Of a DNA stretch of 64,000 nt, positions 34,961 through 44,198 are shown one piece after another. The stretch spans positions 1 to 64,000 of the forward strand of contig DAIMEJ010000015.1 in NCBI GenBank assembly GCA_036725345.1, read 5' to 3'. The first letter of the stretch is position 1; each line of letters begins with the position of its first letter. A model generated the notes under the pieces. The model ran no database searches and was not told the origin of the DNA. It saw only the letters and a list, made by a program, of their open reading frames with translations. Origin of the DNA: JAPLJU01 sp036725345. Its GTDB lineage: Bacteria > Desulfobacterota > Syntrophia > Syntrophales > UBA2192. The position numbers were made by a program, and so were the translations under genes.

Positions 34961-36349
34961 CTACTTGCCGATGCAAAAGTTGGAGAAAATCTGATCCAGG
35001 ATCTCCTCGCTTAAATTCCTTCCTGTAATTTCGTCAAGGCTCTCGACGGCCTGCCGGAGATCGAAAGCGGCATACTCGGGCGAAAGCCCCCCCTGAAGCC
35101 CTTCTTTGGCCTTGGAAAGAAGCGCGATGGACTTTTCAACGGCCACCTTGTGCCGGAGGGCCGTCAGGACGGTGTCCGGTGTGCGGGGACTTCCGCCCCC
35201 TCTCGCGGCATTTGAGATCCTCTTTTTCAAGGCGTCGACGCCCTCGCCGTATTTTGCCGAGATCCAGAGCGGCTGCGCGAATTCCATGTCGTTCACGAGC
35301 TCTTCCGCCGCAAGCCTGCGGGGCAGGTCCGCCTTGTTGATGACCAGGAGGATATTGCGTTTTCTGTTCTCTTCCAGAATCCTCACGTCCTCTGGACTGA
35401 GAGGCTCGCTTCCGTCCAGGACGACAATGACGACATCGGCGTCGAGGAGCCTCTCCCTGACGAAGGCCATGCCTTCCTTTTCAATGGGGTTGTCCGTCTC
35501 GCGAAGGCCGGCCGTGTCGCTGAGCCTGACGGGGAGCCCGTCGATACTGATGCCCTCCTCGATGAGATCCCTCGTCGTCCCGGCGATCGGTGTGACAATC
35601 GCCCGCTTTCCGCCCACGAGTCGGTTGAAAAGGCTGGATTTGCCCACATTCACCCTTCCCGCGATGACGACGGAGACACCTTCGCGGAGGAGCCGTCCCT
35701 CCCTGTAGGTGTCCAGGAGGACCCTGAGATCGTCGAGGACTTTGTCGATGGGGGCAAGGCGCACGCGGTCATCCGCCGTGTCCAGCTCTTCTTCCGTGAA
35801 ATCAATGGATGCTTCGATCGGCACGAGAATCTGCAGGACGGCCTCACGGATTTCCCGGACTCTCCCGGACAGCGTCCCTTTGAGCTGATCGAGGGCGTAT
35901 TCCAGCCCGCCTTCCGTCCTGGCCGTGATGAGGTCGCAGACGGCTTCCGCCTGGGCGAGATCCAGACGGTTGTTCAGAAATGCCCGGCGGGTGAACTCGC
36001 CGGGTTCCGCCGGACGCGCGCCCGCCTCCACCACTTCCTCCAGGACCCGCTGGAGGATGACAGGTCCACCGTGACAGTGCATTTCGGCGGAATCCTCACC
36101 GGTGAAGGTCCGGGGAGCTTTCATGAAAACGAAGAGCGCTTCATCGAGGATTTTCCCCGTGCGGGGGCAGAGGATATCGCCGTGGTAGAGCCGGTGGCTT
36201 TCGAAGCGGCAGTCCGACCTCCGGGGTTTGAAGAGAAGGCGGCCGATCTCCGCCGATTTCGGGCCGCTGATCCTCACGATGCCGATGGCCCCGACTCCCG
36301 CCGGCGTGGAAATGGCTGCGATGGTGTCTTTCAAAAACACGGCATTCAA
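34961..36349 (-). CDS. mnmE: tRNA modification GTPase MnmE
   Basis: With MnmG, MnmE installs the 5-carboxymethylaminomethyl group on wobble U34 of several tRNAs. The 462-aa protein has the N-terminal folate-binding domain (DTIAAISTPAGVGAIGIVRISG) and a helical domain interrupted by the G domain: P-loop VIAGRVNVGKSSLFN (~223), TTRD, DTAGLRET and NKADLP. It ends with FCIGK, the conserved catalytic CIGK box. It closes the rpmH-rnpA-yidD-yidC-jag-mnmE cluster, 12 bp after jag. Confidence 0.97.
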   Translation of the reverse strand: MNAVFLKDTIAAISTPAGVGAIGIVRISGPKSAEIGRLLFKPRRSDCRFESHRLYHGDILCPRTGKILDEALFVFMKAPRTFTGEDSAEMHCHGGPVILQRVLEEVVEAGARPAEPGEFTRRAFLNNRLDLAQAEAVCDLITARTEGGLEYALDQLKGTLSGRVREIREAVLQILVPIEASIDFTEEELDTADDRVRLAPIDKVLDDLRVLLDTYREGRLLREGVSVVIAGRVNVGKSSLFNRLVGGKRAIVTPIAGTTRDLIEEGISIDGLPVRLSDTAGLRETDNPIEKEGMAFVRERLLDADVVIVVLDGSEPLSPEDVRILEENRKRNILLVINKADLPRRLAAEELVNDMEFAQPLWISAKYGEGVDALKKRISNAARGGGSPRTPDTVLTALRHKVAVEKSIALLSKAKEGLQGGLSPEYAAFDLRQAVESLDEITGRNLSEEILDQIFSNFCIGK

Positions 36350-36361
36350 AAGGGCAAGGCG

Positions 36362-37117
36362 CTATTTTTTTCTGCTGGGCTGGATGATGATCTTTCTGTG
36401 GCTGCCTTCGCCCCGGCTCTTGGTGGTCAGGGATTCGTCTCCCTGAAGTGCGAGGTGAATGATTCGCCTCTCCCGGGCATTCATGTTGCTCAACGTGACG
36501 GCCTTGCGGGTCCTCTTGGCCTTCCGGGCGAGTTTTTCGGCGAGGGCAACGAGGGATTCTTCCCTTTTCCTGCGGTAATCCTCCGTGTCGATGACGATCT
36601 GCTTCCTGTCTTTCTCCTGCCGGTTCACAGCCTTGTTGACGAGGTGCTGGAGCGCATCGAGGGTCTGACCCCGCTTCCCGATCAGGAGGCCGTTGTCGTT
36701 TCCCTCGACGACGAGGAGAGTGGCGTCCGGCGCCTCCTGAATCGTCACGCGCGCATTCACGCCCATCCTCTGGAGAATGCCCTCGAGCAGCTTCTGAGCC
36801 CTGACGGCGGAGTCGTGAACCGCCGGGGTCGGGGTTGTCGCCCGGGGTTCTTCTGTCCTGACGGTCTGCTCCCCAGAGGGCCTTTCAGGCTTATCGTCGG
36901 CGAACCCCAGGTCCACGTCGAGCGTGAGGAGGCTCGCCCTGATTTTAGCTTTCTTCGATCCGAGGCCGAAGAGACCCGCCGATCCCTCGGAGATGATCTC
37001 GATATTCAGTTTCACCCGCGGCACACCGAACTCCTGACAGGCCGTCTCGATCGCCTCGTCTATGGTCTTTCCTTCGATTTCAATGGACTTTGTCATTGCC
37101 TTGACCTCAGCTTGCAT
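36362..37117 (-). CDS. jag: Jag/KhpB RNA-binding protein
   Basis: A 251-aa protein with three domains: the Jag_N domain (IEIEGKTIDEAIETACQEFG, residues 9-60), a KH domain (LLIGKRGQTLDALQHLVN, ~140-160), and an R3H domain (YRRKREESLVALAEKLARKA, ~185-245). KhpB proteins bind RNA and affect cell division and membrane protein insertion in several bacteria. Its start overlaps the yidC stop by 11 bp, so the two are translationally coupled. Confidence 0.94.
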   Translation of the reverse strand: MQAEVKAMTKSIEIEGKTIDEAIETACQEFGVPRVKLNIEIISEGSAGLFGLGSKKAKIRASLLTLDVDLGFADDKPERPSGEQTVRTEEPRATTPTPAVHDSAVRAQKLLEGILQRMGVNARVTIQEAPDATLLVVEGNDNGLLIGKRGQTLDALQHLVNKAVNRQEKDRKQIVIDTEDYRRKREESLVALAEKLARKAKRTRKAVTLSNMNARERRIIHLALQGDESLTTKSRGEGSHRKIIIQPSRKK

Positions 37118-38735
37118 GGCTCTTGTTGATGTAATACTGCTGCCCGATGCTCAGGATGTTGTTGAAGAGCCAGTAGATCACCAGCCCCGACGGGAAATTC
37201 AGGAACAGGGCGGTGAAGATGACAGGCATGAGCAGCATGATTTTCTGCTGCATGGGGTCCGTCCCCATCGGGGGGCTCATCTTCTGCTGCAGAAACATCG
37301 TGGCACCCATGATGACGGGGGTGATGTAGTAGGGGTCTCTGGCCGAGAGATCCTGGATCCACCCCACGAATGGCGCGTGCCGCAGTTCGATGGAATAAAG
37401 GAGCGCCCTGTAGAGGCCGAAGAATACGGGAATCTGTATCAGGACCGGGAGACAGCCGCCCAGGGGGTTGATCTTGTGGCTCTTGTACAGATCCATGACG
37501 GCCCGATTCAGGGCCTGTTTGTCGTTCTTGTACCTTGCCTGGAGCTCCTTGACCTTCGGCTGGACGATTTGCATCTCCTTCATGGATTTATAGCTCTTGT
37601 TTCCCAGCGGCCAGAACACAACCTTCGTCAGGATCGTAATGATGATGATGGCCGTTCCGTAATTGTGCACGTACTTGTAGAGGAACTTCATGAAGAGGAG
37701 CAGCGGCATGGCGAGCCACTTGATCCAGGAGCCGAGGTTGATGGAGTTTTCCAGCCCGATGCCCTCCGCCTTCAGGAACTCGTATTGCTTGGGTCCCAGG
37801 TAGAGGCTGTAGTTGAAAAGGCCGACCTGGCCCACGGGGATAAGGTTCTTCGGCCCCTCGAGGCTTGCCGATATTCTCCCGCCGGCGTCCTTTCCCATCT
37901 GAAAACTGGTCAGCGTCGGTTTTTTCGGGATGAGAGCCGTGATGAAGTATTTGCTCTCAAAACCGCCCCACGACACGTCGGGTCCGAGCGTCCGTTTCGT
38001 TTCGATTTTTTCCGCCTCGACCTGCTCGACGGATTTTTTAACGAAGGCGACGATCCCCTCCTCGTTTTCCTTTTCTGTCTTCACGTTCGGATCCAGGAAT
38101 TCACTCCAGTGGAGGAGGGCGTTCTGCTCGATGGGGTTGCCGGAGAGGTTGTGGACCCGGACCTCGAGGTCCATGGCGTATTTATCGGGGAAGAAGGTGA
38201 AGACCTTTTCCACCTTCGCAGCCTTCGGGAACACGGCGGAGAAGATGATTTTCTGTTCGCCCGTCTTCTCGTCGACCTGGAGCGCCGCCGAGTTCGCTTC
38301 GTAAGTCAGATCCGGCGGGATCGGAATGCTCGATTCGGAAAACCCGACCGTGAGGGGATAACGCTGGCCTTCCTGGACGCGGACCAGCTCGATGAGGTCG
38401 CTTTCGCGGCTGAGTTCCTTTCGGTATTCCTTGAGTTTAAACGATTTCAGCGCGCCGCCTTTCGTCGTGAAGACGGCGGTGTAGAGGGGGGTCTCCACCC
38501 GGATATCCCGGATGCCCGCCTGGGCCTTCTGGGCCGGGAGGCTTTTCGGCACCGCCTTGGCGTCGGTGACCGGTGGGGCTGTGCGGGGGGCCTGAATGCC
38601 CCTTTCCGTCGTCACCGCTTCCTTCTTCTGCTCGTCTTCCTGTTTTTTCGTTGCGACGTTTTTGGCGAAATAGTACTGATAAACAAAGACAATGATAAAA
38701 GACAGGACGATGGCGAGAACCATCCTTTTCTGCAT
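37107..38735 (-). CDS. yidC: Membrane protein insertase YidC
   Basis: YidC inserts and folds inner-membrane proteins, alone or with SecYEG. The 542-aa Gram-negative-type protein has an N-terminal anchor (MVLAIVLSFIIVFVYQYYF), a large periplasmic beta domain (~residues 60-335, e.g. YTAVFTTKGGALKSFKLKEY), and the conserved five-helix core (YKYVHNYGTAIIIITILTKV; LGGCLPVLIQIPVFFGLYRA; LPVIFTALFLNFPSGLVIYW). Its 3' end overlaps jag; yidD lies about 20 bp upstream on the same strand. Confidence 0.97.
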   Translation of the reverse strand: MQKRMVLAIVLSFIIVFVYQYYFAKNVATKKQEDEQKKEAVTTERGIQAPRTAPPVTDAKAVPKSLPAQKAQAGIRDIRVETPLYTAVFTTKGGALKSFKLKEYRKELSRESDLIELVRVQEGQRYPLTVGFSESSIPIPPDLTYEANSAALQVDEKTGEQKIIFSAVFPKAAKVEKVFTFFPDKYAMDLEVRVHNLSGNPIEQNALLHWSEFLDPNVKTEKENEEGIVAFVKKSVEQVEAEKIETKRTLGPDVSWGGFESKYFITALIPKKPTLTSFQMGKDAGGRISASLEGPKNLIPVGQVGLFNYSLYLGPKQYEFLKAEGIGLENSINLGSWIKWLAMPLLLFMKFLYKYVHNYGTAIIIITILTKVVFWPLGNKSYKSMKEMQIVQPKVKELQARYKNDKQALNRAVMDLYKSHKINPLGGCLPVLIQIPVFFGLYRALLYSIELRHAPFVGWIQDLSARDPYYITPVIMGATMFLQQKMSPPMGTDPMQQKIMLLMPVIFTALFLNFPSGLVIYWLFNNILSIGQQYYINKSHAS

Positions 38736-38757
38736 TCGTGACCTCCTTGTCTTTCTC

Positions 38758-38982
38758 TTACTCGACCGGATCGTAACCGCCCGGATGGTAGGGGTGGCAC
38801 CGGGACAGGCGTGTCACGCCAAGGTAGAGTCCTTTGAGGAACCCATGGCGTTTGATGGCCGTCAAGGCGTATTCGGAACAGCAGGGGTAGAAACGGCAGC
38901 TTTGGGGCAGAAACGGTGAGATGCAAACCTGGTAAGCCCTGATCAGGGCGGTGGATACTTTGACCAGAAACGTGTCGATCAT
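38758..38982 (-). CDS. yidD: Membrane protein insertion efficiency factor YidD
   Basis: A 74-aa peripheral membrane protein that improves YidC-dependent insertion. It has an amphipathic N-terminus, ISPFLPQSCRFYPCCSEYAL with the family's conserved cysteines, KRHGFLKGLYLGVTRLSRCHP, and the ending HPGGYDPV. The start codon directly abuts the rnpA stop at 38983, as is usual in this cluster. Confidence 0.96.
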   Translation of the reverse strand: MIDTFLVKVSTALIRAYQVCISPFLPQSCRFYPCCSEYALTAIKRHGFLKGLYLGVTRLSRCHPYHPGGYDPVE

Positions 38983-39333
38983 TTATGTGGCAACCAGTCT
39001 ATCTCCGAGGATGTTCTCCAGGGCCTCGCGCACCTGATCGTATGTGTAGGCTGAAAAATCCTTCCGTACGATGATCCAGAGATCGTGTGAATCAGGAAGT
39101 TTTTCCTTGTTTAATCTGAAGAACTCCCTCAGGAGACGTTTCATCCTGTTTCTTTTAACCGAATTTCCTACCTTCTTGCCGGTCGTGACTCCCAGCCTTC
39201 GACATCCCAGAGGATTTTTTTTTAAAATGAGGGTGAAATGCTCCGCGTGAACCCTTTTCCCCTGCCGGTGAAGCGTCGTGTAGTCGCTTCTTTTCCTGAT
39301 TCTCTCGTTTTTCCGGAATGTTATGCTTTCCAT
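38983..39333 (-). CDS. rnpA: Ribonuclease P protein component
   Basis: Protein subunit of RNase P, which cleaves the 5' leader from precursor tRNAs. The 116-aa product has FRKNERIRKRSDYTTLHRQG at the start and the RNP-binding signature KKVGNSVKRNRMKRLLREFF (~55-75), and it ends with a helix (EALENILGDRLV). It lies between rpmH and yidD, its standard position. Confidence 0.96.
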   Translation of the reverse strand: MESITFRKNERIRKRSDYTTLHRQGKRVHAEHFTLILKKNPLGCRRLGVTTGKKVGNSVKRNRMKRLLREFFRLNKEKLPDSHDLWIIVRKDFSAYTYDQVREALENILGDRLVAT

Positions 39334-39406
39334 GCTTGCGGAGTGATTCGAGTTTCTGTCTCGCGTACGGCTCTGGAATGCTCACCACCGGGCTGTTCAC
39401 GACCCG

Positions 39407-39544
39407 CTATACGGTCAACCGCTTCCTTCCCTTCGCTCTCCTCCTGCTCAATACGAGTTTGCCCCCTTTTGTCGCCATTCTGGCGCGAAAGCCGTGAGTC
39501 CTTTTCCTCTTGAGATTCGATACGCATTTCAACGTCTTTTTCAT
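39407..39544 (-). CDS. rpmH: 50S ribosomal protein L34
   Basis: A 45-aa protein from ATG 39544 to TAG 39407 on the minus strand. After an N-terminal MKKTLKCVS it reads NLKRKRTHGFRARMATKGG and LVLSRRRAKGRKRLTV, unmistakably L34. Homologues usually begin MKRTYQPSN, so the LKCVS stretch replaces YQPS and adds one residue; the rest is canonical. It lies 73 bp upstream of rnpA, exactly as expected. A promoter candidate lies at 39582-39610. Confidence 0.93.
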   Translation of the reverse strand: MKKTLKCVSNLKRKRTHGFRARMATKGGKLVLSRRRAKGRKRLTV

Positions 39545-39581
39545 GATGGAAACCCTTCAGAAAGACATAGTAAAGTTCGCT

Positions 39582-39610
39582 TTTAAAACATAATAACCCT
39601 TTAATGTCAA
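39582..39610 (-). promoter_or_regulatory. Probable promoter of the rpmH-rnpA cluster
   Basis: On the minus strand a perfect TTGACA (39605-39610) is followed after 17 bp by TTTAAA (39582-39587), about 38 bp upstream of the rpmH start codon. Confidence 0.5.
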
Positions 39611-39747
39611 GATGAATTTGGCAGGATGGGGGAATAGGAACTTGCGTATCCCGCTGCGGTTCATTATATTAAAGGCGCTGTAAATGTTCAGAAAATACCT
39701 CAGGTCCCCTCTGTTCCCGCGGGGGGGTCACGAGCGGAAATCTTTCC

Positions 39748-41745
39748 ATGAACCGATTCAGTCTGGTTTCGGATTTCAGTCCGGCAGGGGATCAGCCCCA
39801 GGCCATCGACGGTCTTGCGGGGGGAATCGAAAAGGGTGTTCGGCATCAGGTTCTCCTGGGGATCACCGGTTCCGGTAAAACCTTCACGATCGCCAATGTG
39901 ATCGCGAGGGTCCAGAGGCCTGCCCTCGTCATCGCACATAACAAGACCCTGGCAGCCCAGCTTTTCAACGAGTTCAAGACCCTCTTTCCGCAAAATGCCG
40001 TCGAGTATTTTGTCAGTTATTACGACTATTATCAGCCCGAGGCCTACATTCCCAGGACGGACACCTATATCGAAAAGGACTCGGCCATCAACGACGAGAT
40101 CGACAAGATGCGCCACTCGGCCACCCGGTCGCTCCTCGAGCGCAGAGACGTCATCATCGTGGCGAGTGTGTCCTGCATATACGGCATCGGCGCGCCGGAG
40201 GACTACTCGGGGATGACGCTTTCGCTTGCCGAGGGTGAGGACATCGGGCGGGATCGGGTGCTCCGGCGGCTCATCGATATCCAGTATGAGCGAAACGACA
40301 TCGACTTCCACCGGGGGACCTTCCGCGTCCGGGGAGACGTGGTGGAGGTCTTCCCGGCCTATGAGGAGGACCGGGTCATCCGGATTGAGTTCTTCGGTGA
40401 CGTGGTCGAGTCCCTCTCGGTGGTGGACCCCATGCGGGGGAAGAAGACGGGGTCGCTCCGGAAGGTCGACATCTACCCCGGCAGTCACTATGTAACCACC
40501 GAGGGACGGATGAAACTGGCCGTGGCAGCCATACGCGAAGAACTGGAGGAACGACTGGCGGAATTCAGGGCTGCGGGGAAGCTTCTCGAAGCCCAGCGCC
40601 TGGAGCAGCGGACGAAGTTCGATATCGAGATGATGGAGGAAATGGGCTATTGCCAGGGCATCGAAAACTATTCACGGCACCTGACGGGCCGGAAGCCCGG
40701 CGAACCGCCTCCCACGCTCATGGAATATCTCCCCGGGGACGCCCTGATCATTATCGATGAAAGCCACGTGACGATCCCCCAGCTCGGGGGGATGTACCGG
40801 GGGGACCGGTCCCGCAAGGAAACGCTCGTCGAATACGGCTTTCGTCTTCCGTCGGCGCTGGACAACCGGCCCCTCCGGTTCGACGAATACGAGGCCTTTC
40901 CCCAGCAGCGGATCTATGTTTCGGCCACACCGGCGGCATACGAGCTGGTGGCGGCGAAGGGACGGGTGGTGGAACAGATTATCCGGCCTACGGGGCTCAT
41001 GGACCCGGATATCTCCGTCCGGCCCGTCACGCACCAGGTGGACGACCTGCTCGCCGAGATTCGCAAGCGTGCGGAGCGGGGGGAGCGCGTCCTCGTCACC
41101 ACCCTCACCAAGCGGATGGCGGAGAACCTGACGGAATATTACCAGAGTCTCGGGGTTTCGGTGAGGTATCTTCACTCCGACATCGACACCCTCGAGCGGG
41201 TCGTGATCATCCGCGATCTGAGGATGGGCAAATTCGACGTTCTCATCGGCGTGAACCTCCTGAGGGAAGGGCTGGACCTGCCGGAAGTTTCGCTCGTGGC
41301 CATCCTCGATGCCGACAAGGAAGGGTTTCTTCGCTCGGAGCGATCCCTCATCCAGACGAGCGGACGGGCGGCCCGGAACGTGTCGGGTCAGGTCGTCATG
41401 TACGCGGACAAAATAACGGACGCCATACAGGCGTGCCTCAAGGAGACCAGGCGGCGTCGGGCCATGCAGGGAAAATTCAACCGGGAACACGGCATCACGC
41501 CCGAGACCATCCGAAAATCCTACGACAACGTGCTGGCCTCCATCTACGAAGCCGACTATGTGACGGTTCCCGCCGCGGCCGAGGAGATGCCGCCCTACGT
41601 GACCCTGAAGGAGATCCCCGCCATGATCGACCGCCTGAGGGAGGAGATGCTGCGTGCGGCAAGGGGTCTCGATTTCGAAAAAGCGGCCGTGATACGCGAC
41701 CGGATCAAAGAGCTCTCTCACATGGAGCTTGAACTGAGAGGCTAG
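39748..41745 (+). CDS. uvrB: Excinuclease ABC subunit B
   Basis: DNA-damage-verifying helicase of nucleotide excision repair, loaded by UvrA and followed by UvrC incision. The 665-aa protein has Walker A LLGITGSGKTFTIANV (~33-48), the damage-probing beta-hairpin region YYDYYQPEAYIPRTDTYIEKD, DESHVTIPQLGGMYRGDRSRK, helicase motif VI GRAARN, and the C-terminal UVR domain (IDRLREEMLRAARGLDFEKA) that contacts UvrC. It is followed 9 bp later by uvrC, an unusual but functional pairing; uvrA is not in the window. Confidence 0.97.
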   Translation: MNRFSLVSDFSPAGDQPQAIDGLAGGIEKGVRHQVLLGITGSGKTFTIANVIARVQRPALVIAHNKTLAAQLFNEFKTLFPQNAVEYFVSYYDYYQPEAYIPRTDTYIEKDSAINDEIDKMRHSATRSLLERRDVIIVASVSCIYGIGAPEDYSGMTLSLAEGEDIGRDRVLRRLIDIQYERNDIDFHRGTFRVRGDVVEVFPAYEEDRVIRIEFFGDVVESLSVVDPMRGKKTGSLRKVDIYPGSHYVTTEGRMKLAVAAIREELEERLAEFRAAGKLLEAQRLEQRTKFDIEMMEEMGYCQGIENYSRHLTGRKPGEPPPTLMEYLPGDALIIIDESHVTIPQLGGMYRGDRSRKETLVEYGFRLPSALDNRPLRFDEYEAFPQQRIYVSATPAAYELVAAKGRVVEQIIRPTGLMDPDISVRPVTHQVDDLLAEIRKRAERGERVLVTTLTKRMAENLTEYYQSLGVSVRYLHSDIDTLERVVIIRDLRMGKFDVLIGVNLLREGLDLPEVSLVAILDADKEGFLRSERSLIQTSGRAARNVSGQVVMYADKITDAIQACLKETRRRRAMQGKFNREHGITPETIRKSYDNVLASIYEADYVTVPAAAEEMPPYVTLKEIPAMIDRLREEMLRAARGLDFEKAAVIRDRIKELSHMELELRG

Positions 41746-41754
41746 AAAAAACAG

Positions 41755-43638
41755 ATGGCTTCAGACCTCCTGGAAAGAAAAATCAAAAACGCCCCCGTCC
41801 GGACGGGTGTGTACCTCATGAAGGACCGCGAGGGGAAAGTCATCTATGCCGGCAAGGCGAAGAACTTGAGAAGCCGCGTCCGCTCCTATTTCGGCGGCAA
41901 GGACACCCGGCCGATGATTCCCTTTCTTCTGGCCCGGATCGAGGATCTGGATTTTGTCGTCACCGACACGGAGAAAGAGGCCCTCATCCTCGAGAACAAC
42001 ATCATCAAGGAGCACCGGCCCCGCTACAACGTCTTTTTCAGGGACGACAAGACCTACTATAGCCTCCGCATCGACCTCCGGGAGCCCTTCCCGTGGTTCC
42101 AGCTGGTCCGGCGCGTGAAAAAGGACGGCGCCCGGTACCTCGGACCTTACCCCTCGGGCTTCGCGGCCAAGGAGACCCTCCATTTCCTGCATCAGGCCTT
42201 TCCGCTCAGGACCTGCGGCGACCGCGTCTTCCGGCAGCGGAGGCGGCCCTGCATCGAGTACGAGATCAAGCGATGCCTCGGACCCTGCTGCGGGCTTGTG
42301 ACCCCTGAACAATACCGGTCGCTCGTCACGGATGTGATCGCTTTTCTCGAGGGCCGGGGCCGCGCACTGCTTCAGGATCTCCGCGAGCGGATGGAGCGCG
42401 CTTCCGGGGCCATGGAATTCGAGGAAGCCGCCCGCATCCGGGATTGCATCGCCGCCATCGACCGGACCCTCGAGAAGCAGAGCATCGCCTCGTCGGCCTT
42501 CCGGGACCAAGACGTCTTCGGGGCATACCGGGAAGGTTCCCTGACGCAGGTCTTCGCCCTGCACATTCGCAATGGGAACCTCCTGGGCAAGAAGAAGTTT
42601 CCCCTCGTGAGACTGGCCGCCGAGCCCGCTGAGATTCTCTCCTCCCTGATTAAACAATATTACAGCGAGGAGCAGTTCATCCCGGAGGAGATCATCGCGT
42701 CCGAGGAAATCGAGGATCGTGACGTCATTTGCGAGTGGCTCGGCGAAAAAAAGGGGAAGAAGGTCTCGATCCTGCGGCCCCTCAGGGGGGAACGAAACCG
42801 GCTGCTCCGCATGGCGGAAAGAAACGCCGAGAATGCCTTCAAGACGGACAGGAACCTCGAGTCCGAGGAGATGGCCCTCACGATCCTCAAGGAAAAACTC
42901 AACCTGAGGCGGCAACCGGAGCGGATCGAGTGTTTCGATATCTCCAATATCGGCGGGCAGTTTGCCGTGGGGTCCATGGTCACCTTCACCGGGGGAAGAC
43001 CCGAGAAAGCGGGATACAGGCATTTCAGAATCAGGGCAGTGGAAGGTGCCGACGACTATGCGATGCTGAGGGAGGTGCTGGAGAGACGATACCGCCGTCG
43101 GGAAAATCTGCCCGATCTGATCGTGATGGACGGCGGCAAGGGACAGCTCGGTATCGCCCTTTCCGTTCTGAGGGAACTCGGGATCGAGGGACCCGATGTC
43201 ATCGGCCTCGCCAAGGGGTCACAGGATAGCGAAGGGAAAGGACCCCGGACCCCGAAGGCCCGTGCGGGCGCCTCCAGGGAAGAGGACCGCGTCTATCTGG
43301 CCGGCCGGAAGGATCCCGTCCACATCTCCCGTTACCCCGCCGCCTATTTTTTCCTCCAGCGGATCAGGGACGAAGCTCACCGTTTCGCCATCACCCATCA
43401 CCGGAAGCTCATGGGAAAAAGGGCGACGCGGTCCCTTCTCGACGATATCGAGGGCGTGGGTCCGAAGCGCAAAGCAATGCTCCTTTCCCGTTTCGGGGAT
43501 ATCGCCGGTATATGCGGGTCCTCGCCGGAGGAACTCATGGACGCGGGGCGGATGAGCCGGAGGACGGCTGAAAAAATCCTTGAACACCTTCGGGGGATGT
43601 CCCGATCAGGAAGGGAAGACGGGACGGTGGCAACGTGA
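41755..43638 (+). CDS. uvrC: Excinuclease ABC subunit C
   Basis: Dual endonuclease that cuts on both sides of a lesion. The 627-aa protein shows the N-terminal GIY-YIG domain (TGVYLMKDREGKVIYAGKAK, residues 18-37), a Cys-rich segment (CIEYEIKRCLGPCCG), a UVR motif (ERASGAMEFEEAARIRD), and the RNase H-like 5' nuclease with ECFDISNIGG and IVMDGGKGQL. Tandem HhH motifs lie at the C-terminus (LDDIEGVGPKRKAMLLSRFG). Its stop overlaps the mntP start by 4 bp. Confidence 0.97.
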   Translation: MASDLLERKIKNAPVRTGVYLMKDREGKVIYAGKAKNLRSRVRSYFGGKDTRPMIPFLLARIEDLDFVVTDTEKEALILENNIIKEHRPRYNVFFRDDKTYYSLRIDLREPFPWFQLVRRVKKDGARYLGPYPSGFAAKETLHFLHQAFPLRTCGDRVFRQRRRPCIEYEIKRCLGPCCGLVTPEQYRSLVTDVIAFLEGRGRALLQDLRERMERASGAMEFEEAARIRDCIAAIDRTLEKQSIASSAFRDQDVFGAYREGSLTQVFALHIRNGNLLGKKKFPLVRLAAEPAEILSSLIKQYYSEEQFIPEEIIASEEIEDRDVICEWLGEKKGKKVSILRPLRGERNRLLRMAERNAENAFKTDRNLESEEMALTILKEKLNLRRQPERIECFDISNIGGQFAVGSMVTFTGGRPEKAGYRHFRIRAVEGADDYAMLREVLERRYRRRENLPDLIVMDGGKGQLGIALSVLRELGIEGPDVIGLAKGSQDSEGKGPRTPKARAGASREEDRVYLAGRKDPVHISRYPAAYFFLQRIRDEAHRFAITHHRKLMGKRATRSLLDDIEGVGPKRKAMLLSRFGDIAGICGSSPEELMDAGRMSRRTAEKILEHLRGMSRSGREDGTVAT

Positions 43639-44195
43639 GCTTTTTCTCGATTCTCATCCTCGCCGCCGGTCTCGGCATGGACGCCCTTGCCGTCGCCATC
43701 GGGGCGGGGATCGCCCTTAAAAGCCCTTCACAGGTGCCCGCCCTCAGGCTGTCATCTTCCTTTGGTTTTTTCCAGTTCATCATGCCGGTCATCGGGTGGT
43801 ACGCGGGTCAGACCATATCGACGTTCATCCGAGATTACGATCACTGGCTCGCTTTCATCCTGCTCGCCGCCATCGGGGGCAAGATGATCCGGGATGCGCT
43901 GAAAGGCGGCAAGGAATTTGCCTCCCCCGATCCGACGAGGGGAATCCCCCTGCTCATGCTATCCATCGCGACGAGCATCGACGCGCTGGCTGTGGGTTTG
44001 AGCCTGGCCTTTCTGAAAGAGGCGATTCTCTATCCGAGCGTGATCATCGGCGTCGTGGCTTTCGCGATGACGTGGACGGGCGTGGCTTTCGGCGGGAGGC
44101 TGGGCAGGGTCTTCGGCAGGAAGGTGGAGATCGCCGGCGGTCTCATCCTCATCGGGATCGGTGTCAAGATCCTTCTGGAGCACCTCCGGCATTAG
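43635..44195 (+). CDS. mntP: Putative manganese efflux pump MntP
   Basis: A 186-aa membrane protein with six predicted helices. The paired family motifs are LAAGLGMDALAVAIGAGIAL near the N-terminus and LSIATSIDALAVGLSLAFL (~residues 112-130), each holding the Asp/Ala-rich metal-path sequence. AAIGGKMIRDALKGG lies between them. MntP exports Mn(II) and is often controlled by an mntP riboswitch or MntR, but here it starts at GTG inside the uvrC stop, so it probably depends on the uvr transcript. It is convergent with the VKOR gene, ending 3 bp from it. Confidence 0.92.
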   Translation: MSFFSILILAAGLGMDALAVAIGAGIALKSPSQVPALRLSSSFGFFQFIMPVIGWYAGQTISTFIRDYDHWLAFILLAAIGGKMIRDALKGGKEFASPDPTRGIPLLMLSIATSIDALAVGLSLAFLKEAILYPSVIIGVVAFAMTWTGVAFGGRLGRVFGRKVEIAGGLILIGIGVKILLEHLRH

Positions 44196-44198
44196 GTG

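Noticed and set aside
39545..39747. oriC between rpmH and uvrB
   Set aside because: The usual position for an origin next to rpmH, but no DnaA-box cluster or dnaA gene is visible here.
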